Shown piece by piece: positions 35,150 to 43,830 of a stretch of 64,000 bases of DNA. Below the pieces are notes generated by a model. The model saw only the letters and a list, made by a program, of their open reading frames with translations. It was not told where the DNA came from and made no database searches. Origin of the DNA: Ruminococcaceae bacterium BL-6 (GTDB lineage: Bacteria > Bacillota > Clostridia > Oscillospirales > Acutalibacteraceae); assembly GCA_902810075.1 (NCBI GenBank), contig LR778135.1:124001-188000 (forward strand), given 5' to 3'. The stretch's first letter is position 1, and every line of letters starts with the position of its first letter. Position numbers and translations under genes: made by a program.

Positions 35150-36310
35150 ATGAGTATCGAATCGATTATCAGTGAGCTGGCCGGTGTTGCCGAAAATCCT
35201 GGCAAGCAGCTGGCAGATTTTAAAAAGCAAGGGAAAAAAGTGATCGGCGTTCTGCCTTACTACGCGCCCGAAGAGCTCGTTTATGCCGCCGGCATGGTGC
35301 CCATGGGCATGTGGGGCAGCAACGACAAGACCATCAGCCGGGCGAAGGAATACTGTGCGACGTTCTACTGTACCATCGCGCAGCTTGATCTGGAGATGCT
35401 TCTGGATGGCACGATGGATCAGCTCGACGGTGTGATCACTCCCACCATCTGCGATACTCTGCGCCCGATGAGCCAGAACATCCGCGTGGCGATGGAAAAG
35501 CTCAAGAAGATGCCCACCATCTTCCTGGCCCATCCCCAGAACCGCAAGCCCGCTTATGGACTGAAGTTCTGCGCCGATCAGTACACCAACGTCAGAAAAG
35601 CTCTGGAGAAAATCAGCGGCGCCCCGATTAAGGACGAAGCGATCCAGAATGCGATCAAGGTATACAACGCCAGCCGTGCAGCCCGCCGTAAGTTTGTAAA
35701 GCTTGCGAACGACCATTGCGACGTCATCACCCCCACGAAGCGCAGCGCCGTGCTGAAGGCTTCCTTCTTCATGCTCAAGGACGCCTACACCGCAAAGCTC
35801 GAAAAACTCAACGAAGAGCTTGAGAAGCTGCCCGACTGCGAGTGGAAGGGCGTTAAGGTTGTCACCAGCGGCATCATCTGTGACAACCCGTCCCTCCTTA
35901 AAATCTTCGAGGAAAATGACGTCGCCATCGCCGCGGACGATGTTGCCCAGGAGAGCCGTTCGTTCCGCGTGGACGCTCCGGAAAACTTCGACGACCCGAT
36001 GATGGCTCTGGCTACGCAGTTTGCCAATCAGGATTACGATGTTCTTCTGTTTGACGAGCATTCCTCCGAAAACCGCCGCGCCGAGCACGTCGTCAGCCTG
36101 GTCAGGGAGAACGAGGCTCAGGGCGTGATCGTGTTCATGCAGCAGTTCTGCGACCCCGAGGAGATGGAATATCCTTACCTGAAGAAGGCTTTGGATGCCG
36201 CCGGTATCCTGCATATCAAGCTGGGCATCGACCAGCAGATGCGCGATTTCGGTCAGGCGTCCACCGCGATTCAGGCATTTGCGGACGTTCTGAAAACGCA
36301 GAAAGACTAA
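35150..36310 (+). CDS. hgdB: 2-hydroxyglutaryl-CoA dehydratase subunit B
   Basis: A 386-aa partner of HgdA; the Acidaminococcus subunit is of the same size. Conserved parts: GVLPYYAPEELVYAAGMVPMGMWG, ITPTICDTLRPMSQN, VTSGIICDNPSLLKIFEEN and VFMQQFCDPEEMEYPYL, with Cys at CDT, CDN and FCDP as candidate cluster ligands. Last gene of the island; a strong terminator follows 56 nt downstream. Confidence 0.95.
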   Translation: MSIESIISELAGVAENPGKQLADFKKQGKKVIGVLPYYAPEELVYAAGMVPMGMWGSNDKTISRAKEYCATFYCTIAQLDLEMLLDGTMDQLDGVITPTICDTLRPMSQNIRVAMEKLKKMPTIFLAHPQNRKPAYGLKFCADQYTNVRKALEKISGAPIKDEAIQNAIKVYNASRAARRKFVKLANDHCDVITPTKRSAVLKASFFMLKDAYTAKLEKLNEELEKLPDCEWKGVKVVTSGIICDNPSLLKIFEENDVAIAADDVAQESRSFRVDAPENFDDPMMALATQFANQDYDVLLFDEHSSENRRAEHVVSLVRENEAQGVIVFMQQFCDPEEMEYPYLKKALDAAGILHIKLGIDQQMRDFGQASTAIQAFADVLKTQKD

Positions 36311-36365
36311 TCCATAATTTTACGGATGGCACCGATCGCTGTGTGCGATGTGCGCTCCGCGTCAA

Positions 36366-36397
36366 AAGGGCTTCCCGTAACAAGGAAGCCCTTTTTT
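36366..36397 (+). terminator. Terminator of the gct-hgd operon
   Basis: Eight to ten base-pair stem AAGGGCTTCC / GGAAGCCCTT, 8-nt loop, T6 at 36392-36397. Confidence 0.9.
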
Positions 36398-36531
36398 GTG
36401 CCCGCATTCTTTTCCGCCGACTCCCGGGTAAAAAGAAGGAAAAAGAAAATAATACGGGAAGCGGGATCTTCGTGACAATTTTCGCAATAAAACTCCAAGA
36501 GATCTTCCAAAATCGGGGAAAGTAATATTTC

Positions 36532-36560
36532 TTGACATCAGCTTCGATGCGCATTACAAT
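36532..36560 (+). promoter_or_regulatory. Promoter of the xpaC-telA operon
   Basis: TTGACA (36532-36537), 17-nt spacer, TACAAT (36555-36560), near consensus, 39 nt before the first start codon. Confidence 0.78.
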
Positions 36561-36598
36561 TAAACTATATTTTTGATCAATAGAATGGAGAGGTGTCC

Positions 36599-37267
36599 GT
36601 GCGCAAAATTACTCAGAAATCGGCGCTTCCCGTGTATTCGATAGCCGCGCTCTGGCTTTTGTGGGCTTCGTTTTTCCCGCTGTACCGCATATGGCATTTT
36701 ATGCTGGTGATCCTGTTCTCCGTTGTGGTCTACATCAGCGTTTCCCGTCTGTGCCCGCCGAAGATCATTCTGGTGAAGGAACAGCCCAAACCGGCCGACA
36801 CCGGGAACCGGGACGCGGACGCGCTGATCGACGCCGGCCGTTCCCGGCTGGAACGCCTGAACCGGCTGGACGAGGAGATTTCGGACGAAAAGGTAAGCGC
36901 ACAGATTGCACGGATCGCCGGGGTCTGCGGAAAGATTTTCGATTATGTCGAGCAGAACCCCAAAAAGGCGCCGCAGATCCGGCTTTTTCTGAATTATTAT
37001 CTGCCGACCACCATCAAGCTGCTGGAAAGCTACAGCCGGATGGCCGGCCAGAAAATTTCGGGGGAAAATATCAGCTCCGCGATGCGGGGCGTGGAAGGAA
37101 TCCTTTCCACCATCGGGGATGCGTTTGAAAAACAGCTGGATCATCTGTTTGCGGATGAGGCGCTGGATATTTCCACCGACATCACGGTGCTGGAGGGGAT
37201 GATGGCCCGGGAAGGGCTGACGGGAGACGATTTCGGGCAGAAGACGCAACAGGAAAGGAAGCAGTGA
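36599..37267 (+). CDS. XpaC-like 5-bromo-4-chloroindolyl phosphate hydrolysis family protein
   Basis: A 222-aa membrane protein. Two close hydrophobic segments near residues 12-50 (SIAALWLLWASFFPLYRIW, FMLVILFSVVVYIS) form a hairpin, followed by a long helical cytoplasmic region (DALIDAGRSRLERLNRLDEE ... FLNYYLPTTIKLLESYSRM), the pattern of XpaC/PF10112. The family is regularly found next to telA, as here (6 nt gap). Despite the family name no enzymatic role is established. GTG 36599 is preferred over GTG 36593 because GGAGAGG (36587-36593) overlaps the latter. Confidence 0.8.
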   Translation: MRKITQKSALPVYSIAALWLLWASFFPLYRIWHFMLVILFSVVVYISVSRLCPPKIILVKEQPKPADTGNRDADALIDAGRSRLERLNRLDEEISDEKVSAQIARIAGVCGKIFDYVEQNPKKAPQIRLFLNYYLPTTIKLLESYSRMAGQKISGENISSAMRGVEGILSTIGDAFEKQLDHLFADEALDISTDITVLEGMMAREGLTGDDFGQKTQQERKQ

Positions 37268-37273
37268 CCGACG

Positions 37274-38407
37274 ATGGATCAACAGGAATGGAAACCCTCT
37301 TTGACATTGAACCCGCAGCCTGCGGATGCCGAGGCCGCCGGGATGAAGGAAGCCGAGCCTTCCGCTCCCGAGCTGGACAAAAAACAGCTCACGCCGGAAG
37401 AACAGCGCATGGTCACCGATTTTGCCCATAAAATCGACGTTACCGACACCAATCTGGTGCTTCAGTACGGTTCCGGCGCGCAGAAAAAAATCGCCGATTT
37501 TTCCAGCTCGGCGCTCGCGAACGTGCGGACGAAGGACATGGACGCGGTGGGCGGCATGCTGTCCGACCTGGTCTTGCAGCTCAAGGGCTTTGAACTCAAG
37601 CCGGAAGAGAAAAAAGGCCTTCTCGGCTTTTTCAAGAAAACGGGAAATCAGATCGCCGCGCTGAAAACCCGCTATGACAAGGTGGAAGTCAATGTCGACC
37701 GCATCAGCGAGATGCTGGAAAACCACCAGATCCAGCTGATGAAGGACATTGCCATGCTGGATAAGATGTACGATCAGAACCTTGCCTATTTTAAAGAGCT
37801 CAGCATGTACATTCTGGCGGGCAAGGAAAAGCTGGAAAGCGTGCGCGCAAACGAGCTTTCCGCCCTGCTGGACAAAGCGAAGCGGAGCGGCCTGCCGGAG
37901 GATGCGCAGGCGGCGAACGACCTTTCCAACATGTGCAACCGGTTTGAGAAAAAGCTGCACGATCTGGAGCTGACCCGCATGATCTCGATCCAGATGGGCC
38001 CGCAGGTGAGGCTGATCCAGAACAACGACAGCCAGATGGCCGAAAAGATCCAGTCTTCGCTCGTGAACACCATCCCGCTTTGGAAAAGCCAGATGGTTCT
38101 GGCGCTGGGGCTCGCCCACTCGAGACAGGCGATGGAGGCGCAGCGCGGGGTGTCCAACATGACGAACGAGCTGCTGCGCAAGAACGCGGACGCGCTGAAA
38201 ATGGGAACCATCGAGACCGCGAAGGAATCCGAGCGCGGAATCGTGGATATCGAGACGCTCCAGCACACCAACGAGGCCCTGATCTCCACGCTGGACGAGG
38301 TGCGCCGGATTCAGGAGGAAGGCTATCAGAAGCGCCGCTCGGCGGAGGCCGAGCTGGGCCGCATCGAGGGCGAGCTGAAGCAGAAGCTGCTGGAACTGAG
38401 AGGCTGA
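37274..38407 (+). CDS. TelA/KlaA toxic-anion-resistance family protein
   Basis: A 377-aa, almost wholly alpha-helical protein with the TelA core (LVLQYGSGAQKKIADFSSSAL, NVDRISEMLENHQIQLMKDI, LDKMYDQNLAYFKELSMYI, QMGPQVRLIQNNDSQMAEKI). Named for tellurite resistance, but in Gram-positives it is part of XpaC-TelA modules tied to envelope or metal stress. No membrane segment is seen, so it likely acts in the cytoplasm on the XpaC partner. LemA-like and TPM proteins follow in the same operon. Confidence 0.9.
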   Translation: MDQQEWKPSLTLNPQPADAEAAGMKEAEPSAPELDKKQLTPEEQRMVTDFAHKIDVTDTNLVLQYGSGAQKKIADFSSSALANVRTKDMDAVGGMLSDLVLQLKGFELKPEEKKGLLGFFKKTGNQIAALKTRYDKVEVNVDRISEMLENHQIQLMKDIAMLDKMYDQNLAYFKELSMYILAGKEKLESVRANELSALLDKAKRSGLPEDAQAANDLSNMCNRFEKKLHDLELTRMISIQMGPQVRLIQNNDSQMAEKIQSSLVNTIPLWKSQMVLALGLAHSRQAMEAQRGVSNMTNELLRKNADALKMGTIETAKESERGIVDIETLQHTNEALISTLDEVRRIQEEGYQKRRSAEAELGRIEGELKQKLLELRG

Positions 38408-38417
38408 TGGGGGCGAC

Positions 38418-38969
38418 ATGAGTTTTCTGAAAAAACGTTCGGCGGCGATTGTGATTTTGGTGATTGTGGTCGTGGTTTCCGTGCTGTTCGGTTCCCACCG
38501 TTCGCTGGCCGCCCTGCGGCAGGACGCGCAGGACGTGTTCACGCAGGGGGAAAAGGGGGATGGCCTCAGCATTGAACACGATCTGGAGTCGCGCGTCCAG
38601 CTTTCTTCCAATCTGGTGACGGTGGCGCGGCGGTATCTCGACGCAGATGCGCCGTCGGTGACCGGGGCCGAGCAGGCCGCCGCAGCCCTCAGCGCGGCGC
38701 GGACGCCCGGCGAGAAGTACCGTGCCAATGCCGGGCTCGACAGCGCGTTCGGCACCCTTTACGCAGAACTGGGGGAGAAATCCCTTTCCGAGCAGGACGC
38801 GCGCTACCGGACGCGCATCCAGACCGATTTTCAGTCCCGGAACGCCACGATCAGCCACGACGCGTATAACCGCGTGGCGCAGAACTTCAACGAAGGCGTG
38901 CTGGGATCGTTTCCCGCCGGCCTTCTCGGCGCGGCGACAGGCATCCAGCCGCTGGAACTGTATCGCTGA
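38418..38969 (+). CDS. LemA-like membrane protein
   Basis: A 183-aa protein: one N-terminal helix (AAIVILVIVVVVSVLFGS), then a helical domain ending in a segment like the LemA C-terminus (YNRVAQNFNEGVLGSFPAGLLG). Divergent from classic LemA, so the family is assigned at moderate confidence, supported by the TPM-domain gene directly after it; LemA and TPM (YgcG) genes are commonly adjacent. Start 10 nt after telA. Confidence 0.7.
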   Translation: MSFLKKRSAAIVILVIVVVVSVLFGSHRSLAALRQDAQDVFTQGEKGDGLSIEHDLESRVQLSSNLVTVARRYLDADAPSVTGAEQAAAALSAARTPGEKYRANAGLDSAFGTLYAELGEKSLSEQDARYRTRIQTDFQSRNATISHDAYNRVAQNFNEGVLGSFPAGLLGAATGIQPLELYR

Positions 38970-38981
38970 ACGGAGGAAAAA

Positions 38982-39956
38982 ATGAAAAAAAGACGCGGGC
39001 TGTTCATTCTGTTTCTGGCGCTGGCCGTTCTGATGTTTTCCCTGAACGCTTCGGCGGCGGTCAGTATTCCGGAAAAAACCGACGACTTTTATGTGGCCGA
39101 TTACGCCGGCGTGCTCAGCAGCGATACGGTTCAGGCGATCGTCAAGGCGGACGCGGAGCTGTACGAAAAAACCGGCGGCCAGATCGTGGTCGCCACCGTA
39201 GACTTCCTCGACGGCGCGGAGATCGAAGATTACAGCTACGCCATGTTCAATCAGTGGGGCATCGGCTCCAAGGACAAGAACAACGGCGTTTTGCTTCTGC
39301 TTGCCGTGGGGGAAGAAAATTATTATGCCGTTCAGGGCTACGGAATCGAAAGCAATCTTACCAGCGGAAAGCTGGGGGATATCCTGCATTCGGATCTGGA
39401 GCCCGATTTTGCCGCGAAGGATTACGACGCGGGTGTGAGAAAGACGTTTTCCGCCCTGCTTTCCTGGTATGAGGACTATTATCACGTTTCCATTACCGGA
39501 AATGCGCAGATCGGCGGGCAGAAGGAGAACCGGTCCGACCGCGGGGAGGGCTTTTCGGGCTCGGTTTTCCGCTTCTTGACGATGTTCGTTTTCGTGATCT
39601 TGATTTTTGTCTTTTTTGGGCGGTTTCGCCGCAGGTATTACGGCGGCTTCGGGGGGTTCGGCGGGTTTCCGTTTTTCTTCGGGCCCATGATGCCGCCCTT
39701 TTTCGGCGGGCGGCGACGGCGCGGCGGTTTCTGGGATGACCGCTGGAACACCCCGGGCGGCGGGCAGACGCGCGGCGGAGGAGCCGGGCGCCCCGACGAC
39801 CCCGGGGATGGAAACGAGGATCGTCATGACCATGACGACCACGACGACTGGTTCGGAGGCTTTGGGGGCTTCGGCGGTTTCGGTGGATTTGGCGGCGGTT
39901 CCGGCGGTTTCAGCGGCGGCGGTGGCGGCACACGCGGCGGAGGCGCCGGAAGATGA
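38982..39956 (+). CDS. TPM-domain (YgcG-type) membrane protein
   Basis: A 324-aa protein: signal peptide (residues 1-27, ending NASAA), a TPM domain outside the membrane (FYVADYAGVLSSDTVQAI, KTGGQIVVATVDFLDG, NNGVLLLLAVGEENYYAVQGYGIE), a membrane helix near 190-212, and a low-complexity Gly/Phe/Arg tail with Asp/His runs (HDHDDHDD) that could bind metal. Twelve nt after the LemA-like gene, so the last of four co-transcribed genes. Function in the family is not settled; envelope quality control or stress is the usual proposal. Confidence 0.88.
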   Translation: MKKRRGLFILFLALAVLMFSLNASAAVSIPEKTDDFYVADYAGVLSSDTVQAIVKADAELYEKTGGQIVVATVDFLDGAEIEDYSYAMFNQWGIGSKDKNNGVLLLLAVGEENYYAVQGYGIESNLTSGKLGDILHSDLEPDFAAKDYDAGVRKTFSALLSWYEDYYHVSITGNAQIGGQKENRSDRGEGFSGSVFRFLTMFVFVILIFVFFGRFRRRYYGGFGGFGGFPFFFGPMMPPFFGGRRRRGGFWDDRWNTPGGGQTRGGGAGRPDDPGDGNEDRHDHDDHDDWFGGFGGFGGFGGFGGGSGGFSGGGGGTRGGGAGR

Positions 39957-39991
39957 GGCTAAATTTTATATGAGGAGTATCGTATTGGATT

Positions 39992-41323
39992 ATGGAGCAA
40001 CGAAAATACGGCCTGTTTACCGCAATCACAATGATTACGGGAATTGTAATTGGCTCGGGGATCTTTTTCAAAAGCGATAATATTCTGGTTTGGACCAAAG
40101 GAAATGTCAAAGACGGCATCCTGGTTTTTCTGGTGGCCGCTATTTCCATTATTTTCGGTTCCCTTGCCATTTCGGAGCTTGCGATGAAAACGGACAAGTC
40201 CGGCGGCATCATCACCTATGCCGAAGAATTTTGTTCCATGCCCGTGGGCTGCGTGTTCGGGTGGTTTCAAAGCTTTATTTACCTGCCCAGCCTGGTCGCC
40301 GTGGTGGCGTGGGTTGCGGGCATCTATACCTGCATCCTGTTCAACCTGAACAACACGCTGGAAATGCAGGTCCTGATCGGCACCGGTTATATGCTGATCC
40401 TGTTCTTCTTCAACATTCTGTCGGCAAAGCTGGGCGGATACATACAGAACGCTTCGACCGTAATGAAGATGATCCCGCTGCTTCTGATTGCGGTGGCGGG
40501 CCTGATCGCCGGGCATCCGGCGGAAAGCTTCGCCTACAACCAGTCCGGCGTAAAGACGGCCAGCCTGCTCAGCGCGATCGTGCCGGTCGCCTTTTCGTTT
40601 GACGGCTGGTCGATTTCCACGTCGATCTGTCACGAAATCAAAGACAGCAAAAAGAACCTTCCCCGCGCGCTGGTCATGTCCCCGATCCTGATCCTTCTGG
40701 TATATGTGCTTTATTTCGTCGGCATCTCGTCTTTGGTGGGGCCGGAAAAGATCATAAAAATGGGCGACGATCATGTATTTTACGCGGCGAACCTGCTGTT
40801 CGGCGCGGTCGGCGCGAAGATCATCCTTGTTTTTATCATCGTTTCCGTGCTCGGCACCGTAAACGGGATCATCCTCGGCTCGATCCGCCTTCCCTATGCG
40901 ATGGCGATCCGCAACATGATCCCCGCTTCCGATACGTTTAAAAAGATGGGAGATGAGAAAAGCGGAATCCCGTTCCATTCGGCGCTGCTTGCCGGCGCTT
41001 TTTCCCTGATCTGGATGGCACTCCATTTCATCACCCAGAAATACAATCTTCTGCCGAATTCCGACGTTTCCGAAATCAGCATCGTCATGAATTACCTGAG
41101 CTACACCGTGCTCTATGTCATGGTGATCCGGCTTGCCGCAAAGGGCGAAATCAAAGGAGCCTGGCATGGATATATCATACCGGTGCTCGCAATTCTGGGC
41201 GCGCTGATCATTCTGTTCGGCGGCATACAGAATCCGCTGTTCCTCGTCCATTTTACGATCTGTGCGGTTCTGGTGCTTCTGGCGCTCTTTTATGCGGTTC
41301 GGAACAAGAGCAGGATCGTCTGA
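39992..41323 (+). CDS. APC-superfamily amino acid permease
   Basis: A 443-aa transporter with about 12 membrane helices. Helix 1 shows GIVIGSGIFFK, the substrate-binding unwound motif of APC carriers, and the sequence AFSFDGWSISTSICHEIKD matches helix 6 of LAT/SteT-like exchangers. Substrate is probably an amino acid. The start ATG 39992 has only a distant GAGGAG (about 14 nt), so initiation may be weak. Ends at a strong bidirectional terminator. Confidence 0.9.
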   Translation: MEQRKYGLFTAITMITGIVIGSGIFFKSDNILVWTKGNVKDGILVFLVAAISIIFGSLAISELAMKTDKSGGIITYAEEFCSMPVGCVFGWFQSFIYLPSLVAVVAWVAGIYTCILFNLNNTLEMQVLIGTGYMLILFFFNILSAKLGGYIQNASTVMKMIPLLLIAVAGLIAGHPAESFAYNQSGVKTASLLSAIVPVAFSFDGWSISTSICHEIKDSKKNLPRALVMSPILILLVYVLYFVGISSLVGPEKIIKMGDDHVFYAANLLFGAVGAKIILVFIIVSVLGTVNGIILGSIRLPYAMAIRNMIPASDTFKKMGDEKSGIPFHSALLAGAFSLIWMALHFITQKYNLLPNSDVSEISIVMNYLSYTVLYVMVIRLAAKGEIKGAWHGYIIPVLAILGALIILFGGIQNPLFLVHFTICAVLVLLALFYAVRNKSRIV

Positions 41324-41351
41324 GCCTTGCTTTCAATTTTTAAATAAAAAG

Positions 41352-41382
41352 AAGCCCGGAAAGGAATTTCCTTTCCGGGCTT
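41352..41382. terminator. Bidirectional terminator between permease and DtxR-like gene
   Basis: Fifteen-base-pair perfect palindromic stem starting AAGCCCGGAAAGG, with T-runs on both sides, between convergent genes. Confidence 0.88.
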
Positions 41383-41402
41383 TGCTGTTTTTTTCCCGAG
41401 CC

Positions 41403-41762
41403 TTAGTTGACGAGCTGCTTGATCTTTTCAAAGGTTTCCTGGCTGATGACGTGCTCTACCCGGCAGGCATCGTTCGCGGCCGTGCGGGGATTTACGCCGA
41501 GCCCCGTCAGGTAAGCGGTCAGAATGCGGTGGCGTTCGTAGACGTGCGCGGCGATTTCCATGCCGCGCTCCGTCAGGGAAATCCGGCCGTTCTTTTCCAT
41601 GATGATGTAACCGTTCTCCCGCAGAAGGCTCATGGCGCGGCTGACGCTCGGCTTTGTCACTTGAAGCTGGCCTGCGATATCCACCGAGCGCACATAGCCG
41701 CGCTGGTCCTGGAGCATCAAAATCGCTTCCAGATAATTTTCCGCGGACTCCTGGATTTTCAT
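41403..41762 (-). CDS. DtxR/MntR-family metal-dependent regulator (first copy)
   Basis: A 119-aa protein: winged helix (ESAENYLEAILMLQDQ ... VRSVDIAGQLQVTKPSVSRAMSLLRENGYI) and a dimer/metal domain with ERHRILTAYLTGLGV, DACRVEHVIS. The His/Glu/Cys ligands look like those of MntR/IdeR proteins; there is no SH3 domain. ATG 41762 follows GGAG; the frame opens 11 codons earlier without a site. Its close relative at 46759 is next to feoAB, and the shared GTTAG-N6-CTAAC sites suggest that one or both control this iron region. Confidence 0.9.
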   Translation of the reverse strand: MKIQESAENYLEAILMLQDQRGYVRSVDIAGQLQVTKPSVSRAMSLLRENGYIIMEKNGRISLTERGMEIAAHVYERHRILTAYLTGLGVNPRTAANDACRVEHVISQETFEKIKQLVN

Positions 41763-42065
41763 GGAAAACTCTCCTCTCTGCCCATTTGGGAACAAGAAAA
41801 GCTCTTCTTTTCTGTTCCCTGCGATGGGAAAACGGAACGATTGTCACGCGGAGACCCCTTTCCGCATAGAATGATAAAGGCGGCCCCTGGCTTTTTTTGA
41901 CCGCCGGTTTTGCCGTCAAAAAGCCGTATCGTAAAAACTTCGAAAGGGGAATCCGGCTTTTCAGGGGCCGGTCCCTCTGGAAAACGAGAGGTCCGCCCCG
42001 TAGCGGGGAAAGGAAGGGCGGCGGCCGGAAGGGGACCGGGCCGCTGTCCGTTTCGCCGGAAGCCG
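41763..42065. other. Intergenic region with hairpins, no gene seen
   Basis: About 300 nt between the DtxR-like gene and the flavodoxin gene, both on the minus strand. A stem of 13 bp with one bulge lies at 41788-41819 in the DtxR leader, and a GC-rich imperfect hairpin near 41965-41999 may end the flavodoxin transcript. No GTTAG-type operator seen here. Confidence 0.5.
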
Positions 42066-42491
42066 TCAGGCGGCTGCCAGCTGTTTGCCGAGCGTTCTGC
42101 AGTTTTCCGAAGCTTCGTCATCCGGCGCTTCGTTTGCAATCACCGTGCCGAGCACCGCGACGCCGCCGTCCTGAAGGCCGCTCTCCCAGGTGCGCATCCA
42201 TTCGCCGTCGCCCCAGCCATAAGAGCCGAACAGCGCGATCTTTTTCGAGGCCAGCTTAGCCTGAACCGAAGAGAACATGGGTTCAAACTCGCTTTCCTCC
42301 AGCTGCTCCGTACCCATTGAGGGGCAGCCGAACGCGATGCGTTCGAACTGGTCCGCAAGCTCGGGGGTGAATTCCGCCGCCGTATAAACGGAAACCTCGG
42401 CTCCGGCTTCTTTGGCGCCTTCGGCAACCAGGTTCGCCATCGCTTCCGTGTTTCCCGTTCCGCTCCAATATACAACTGCCACTTTTGCCAT
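42066..42491 (-). CDS. Flavodoxin
   Basis: A 141-aa short-chain flavodoxin. FMN phosphate loop [17 protein letters not shown], then [13 protein letters not shown] (50s loop, with Met in place of the usual aromatic) and [18 protein letters not shown]. Carries low-potential electrons when ferredoxin is limited by iron. ATG 42491 is chosen at the flavodoxin fold start; the ribosome site is weak (GAAAGG). It is the last gene of an operon with DUF2325 and DUF3793 genes, preceded by iron-type operators, which fits iron-starvation use. Confidence 0.93.
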   Translation of the reverse strand: MAKVAVVYWSGTGNTEAMANLVAEGAKEAGAEVSVYTAAEFTPELADQFERIAFGCPSMGTEQLEESEFEPMFSSVQAKLASKKIALFGSYGWGDGEWMRTWESGLQDGGVAVLGTVIANEAPDDEASENCRTLGKQLAAA

Positions 42492-42523
42492 ACTTATCGC
42501 ACTACCTTTCAAATTTTTGCTTA

Positions 42524-43078
42524 TCATGAAGCGGCGATCGTCAGCTGTACCACCGATCTTCCGCCGCAAAACAGCCTCGTATAGATCTGTCTGCATTTCA
42601 CATATTTGGTGAAAAGCTTTTTTGTTTCCCCTTCATTGGAATAAACCTTCCAGAATCCGCAGCATTTACAATTCTGTCCGCGATTTTTGATAAATTCGGT
42701 TACGTCCTCCAGCGGGTAGCCCAGAAAAAGGCCGATCTCGTGGGGAAAGGCGCCGGCCCGCGCGATCCGGTCCCGCAGAAGGCTGATACATGCGGAAAGA
42801 TCCGAACAGTCATATCCGTACCCCGCAAGGAAATCCGCCGCCCCGGGCCGCGCAAGCTCGCGCGCAAGCGTACCCTTGCGGTAGACATAAACGAGTGCGT
42901 GCGTCCCGCCGCGGTGCAGGACGGTCAGAAACACGCCGCGCGGGTTCAGCTTTTGATTCCAGAAGCGGATGTATTCCGGGACAAGCTCCCGGTCCGGCCC
43001 CGTATAGCTGAACAGGTTTGCCGGCTTCAGCCCGGCGAGCGTGGAAGAACATTGCTCGATCAATGATTTTTCAAACAT
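42524..43078 (-). CDS. DUF3793 family protein
   Basis: A 184-aa protein of unknown function found in anaerobic Firmicutes. Recognisable parts are [42 protein letters not shown] and the C-terminal [21 protein letters not shown] with three Cys. AGGAGG precedes ATG 43078. Between DUF2325 and flavodoxin in one operon under a palindromic iron-type operator, so a link to iron or redox handling is likely, by inference only. Confidence 0.85.
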   Translation of the reverse strand: MFEKSLIEQCSSTLAGLKPANLFSYTGPDRELVPEYIRFWNQKLNPRGVFLTVLHRGGTHALVYVYRKGTLARELARPGAADFLAGYGYDCSDLSACISLLRDRIARAGAFPHEIGLFLGYPLEDVTEFIKNRGQNCKCCGFWKVYSNEGETKKLFTKYVKCRQIYTRLFCGGRSVVQLTIAAS

Positions 43079-43122
43079 TGCGCCCTCCTAGGCCTTGTCG
43101 TCTTTTCGCGGAAGGAACAGGG

Positions 43123-43401
43123 TCAGCAGTAGGCCGATAAAATATTTTTCAGCGCGCAGGAGCTGCTGCTGTGGGAGCGCACGATCTCGGTATTGGTGTT
43201 TTTCGTCATCTGCAGCGCGCTGTGCACCATCTGGTGCGATACGGTGCTCGTGAACAGCACCAGAAGATCGGGCCGGCCGATCTGGGTCCTTAAATTCGCG
43301 GGCTGCTGGGTGAACACTTTCGCGGTGCAGTTGAACTGCCTGCAGATGTCCTTGTAGGTACACACCATCCGGTCGTGCCCGCCGATAATAACAACGCTCA
43401 T
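43123..43401 (-). CDS. DUF2325 family protein
   Basis: A 92-aa protein starting MSVVIIGGHDRM, the usual DUF2325 opening, with FTSTVSHQMVHSALQMTKNTNTEIVRSHSSS in the middle and end. These small proteins have a Rossmann-like strand-helix pattern and sit near metal and redox genes. First gene of the three-gene operon; start has GAAAGGATG about 11 nt upstream. Upstream are two GTTAG/CTAAC palindromes. Confidence 0.85.
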   Translation of the reverse strand: MSVVIIGGHDRMVCTYKDICRQFNCTAKVFTQQPANLRTQIGRPDLLVLFTSTVSHQMVHSALQMTKNTNTEIVRSHSSSSCALKNILSAYC

Positions 43402-43426
43402 TTTACAATCATCCTTTCTTCTTAAT

Positions 43427-43484
43427 GTTAGCTTTGACTAACTATTGGCTTAAATTTTAGAGTTAGCATCGCTAACTCTAAAAT
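43427..43484. promoter_or_regulatory. Tandem DtxR-type operators upstream of DUF2325 operon
   Basis: GTTAGCTTTGACTAAC (43427-43442) and a 14-bp-armed perfect palindrome whose arms are ATTTTAGAGTTAGC (43454-43467) and its complement (43471-43484). The large palindrome spans a possible minus-strand promoter (TTAGAG, 16 nt, TAAAAT). The same GTTAG...CTAAC core recurs in front of feoB and feoA. Confidence 0.7.
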
Positions 43485-43631
43485 ATGGACAGCAGGCTTC
43501 TTACGCGTTCCCAAAAAGCTGTGACGTGGATCTGTTTCTGTTCTCCGCCGGAGGCGGCAGATCCGATTTACAATCACAAAGCGGAATTGTTATAGTTTTT
43601 GTTTTTAAAAAGGAATTGATGCATTTGGAAG

Positions 43632-43664
43632 AAAAAGGGGACGCGGGATCTTTTCTCGCGCCCC
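43632..43664 (-). terminator. Terminator of the feo operon
   Basis: Minus strand GGGGCGCG / CGCG-T-CCCC stem (one bulge), A-rich loop, followed by TTTTT, 14 nt after the Cys-rich microprotein gene. Confidence 0.75.
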
Positions 43665-43677
43665 ACTTCTTTTTCAG

Positions 43678-43827
43678 TTATTCCTTTTTCCGTTCGTCCG
43701 GCGGGCAGCATGCGCTGCATCCGTCGCATCCGCATCCGCACCCGCCGGATTTATGGGTTTTAAAAGTTTTGTACCCGGCAAAAATGAGGATTGCGAGAAT
43801 AATCGCACCGACAATAATCGTAGACAT
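43678..43827 (-). CDS. FeoB-associated Cys-rich membrane protein (49 aa)
   Basis: Short gene starting 3 nt after the feoB stop. One N-terminal membrane helix (TIIVGAIILAILIFAGY), then a tail GGCGCGCDGCSACCPPDE with seven Cys, the pattern of the FeoB-associated Cys-rich family (PF12669). Likely sits at the cytoplasmic mouth of FeoB and binds or relays Fe2+. The stop is followed by the operon terminator. Confidence 0.88.
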   Translation of the reverse strand: MSTIIVGAIILAILIFAGYKTFKTHKSGGCGCGCDGCSACCPPDERKKE

Positions 43828-43830
43828 AAC

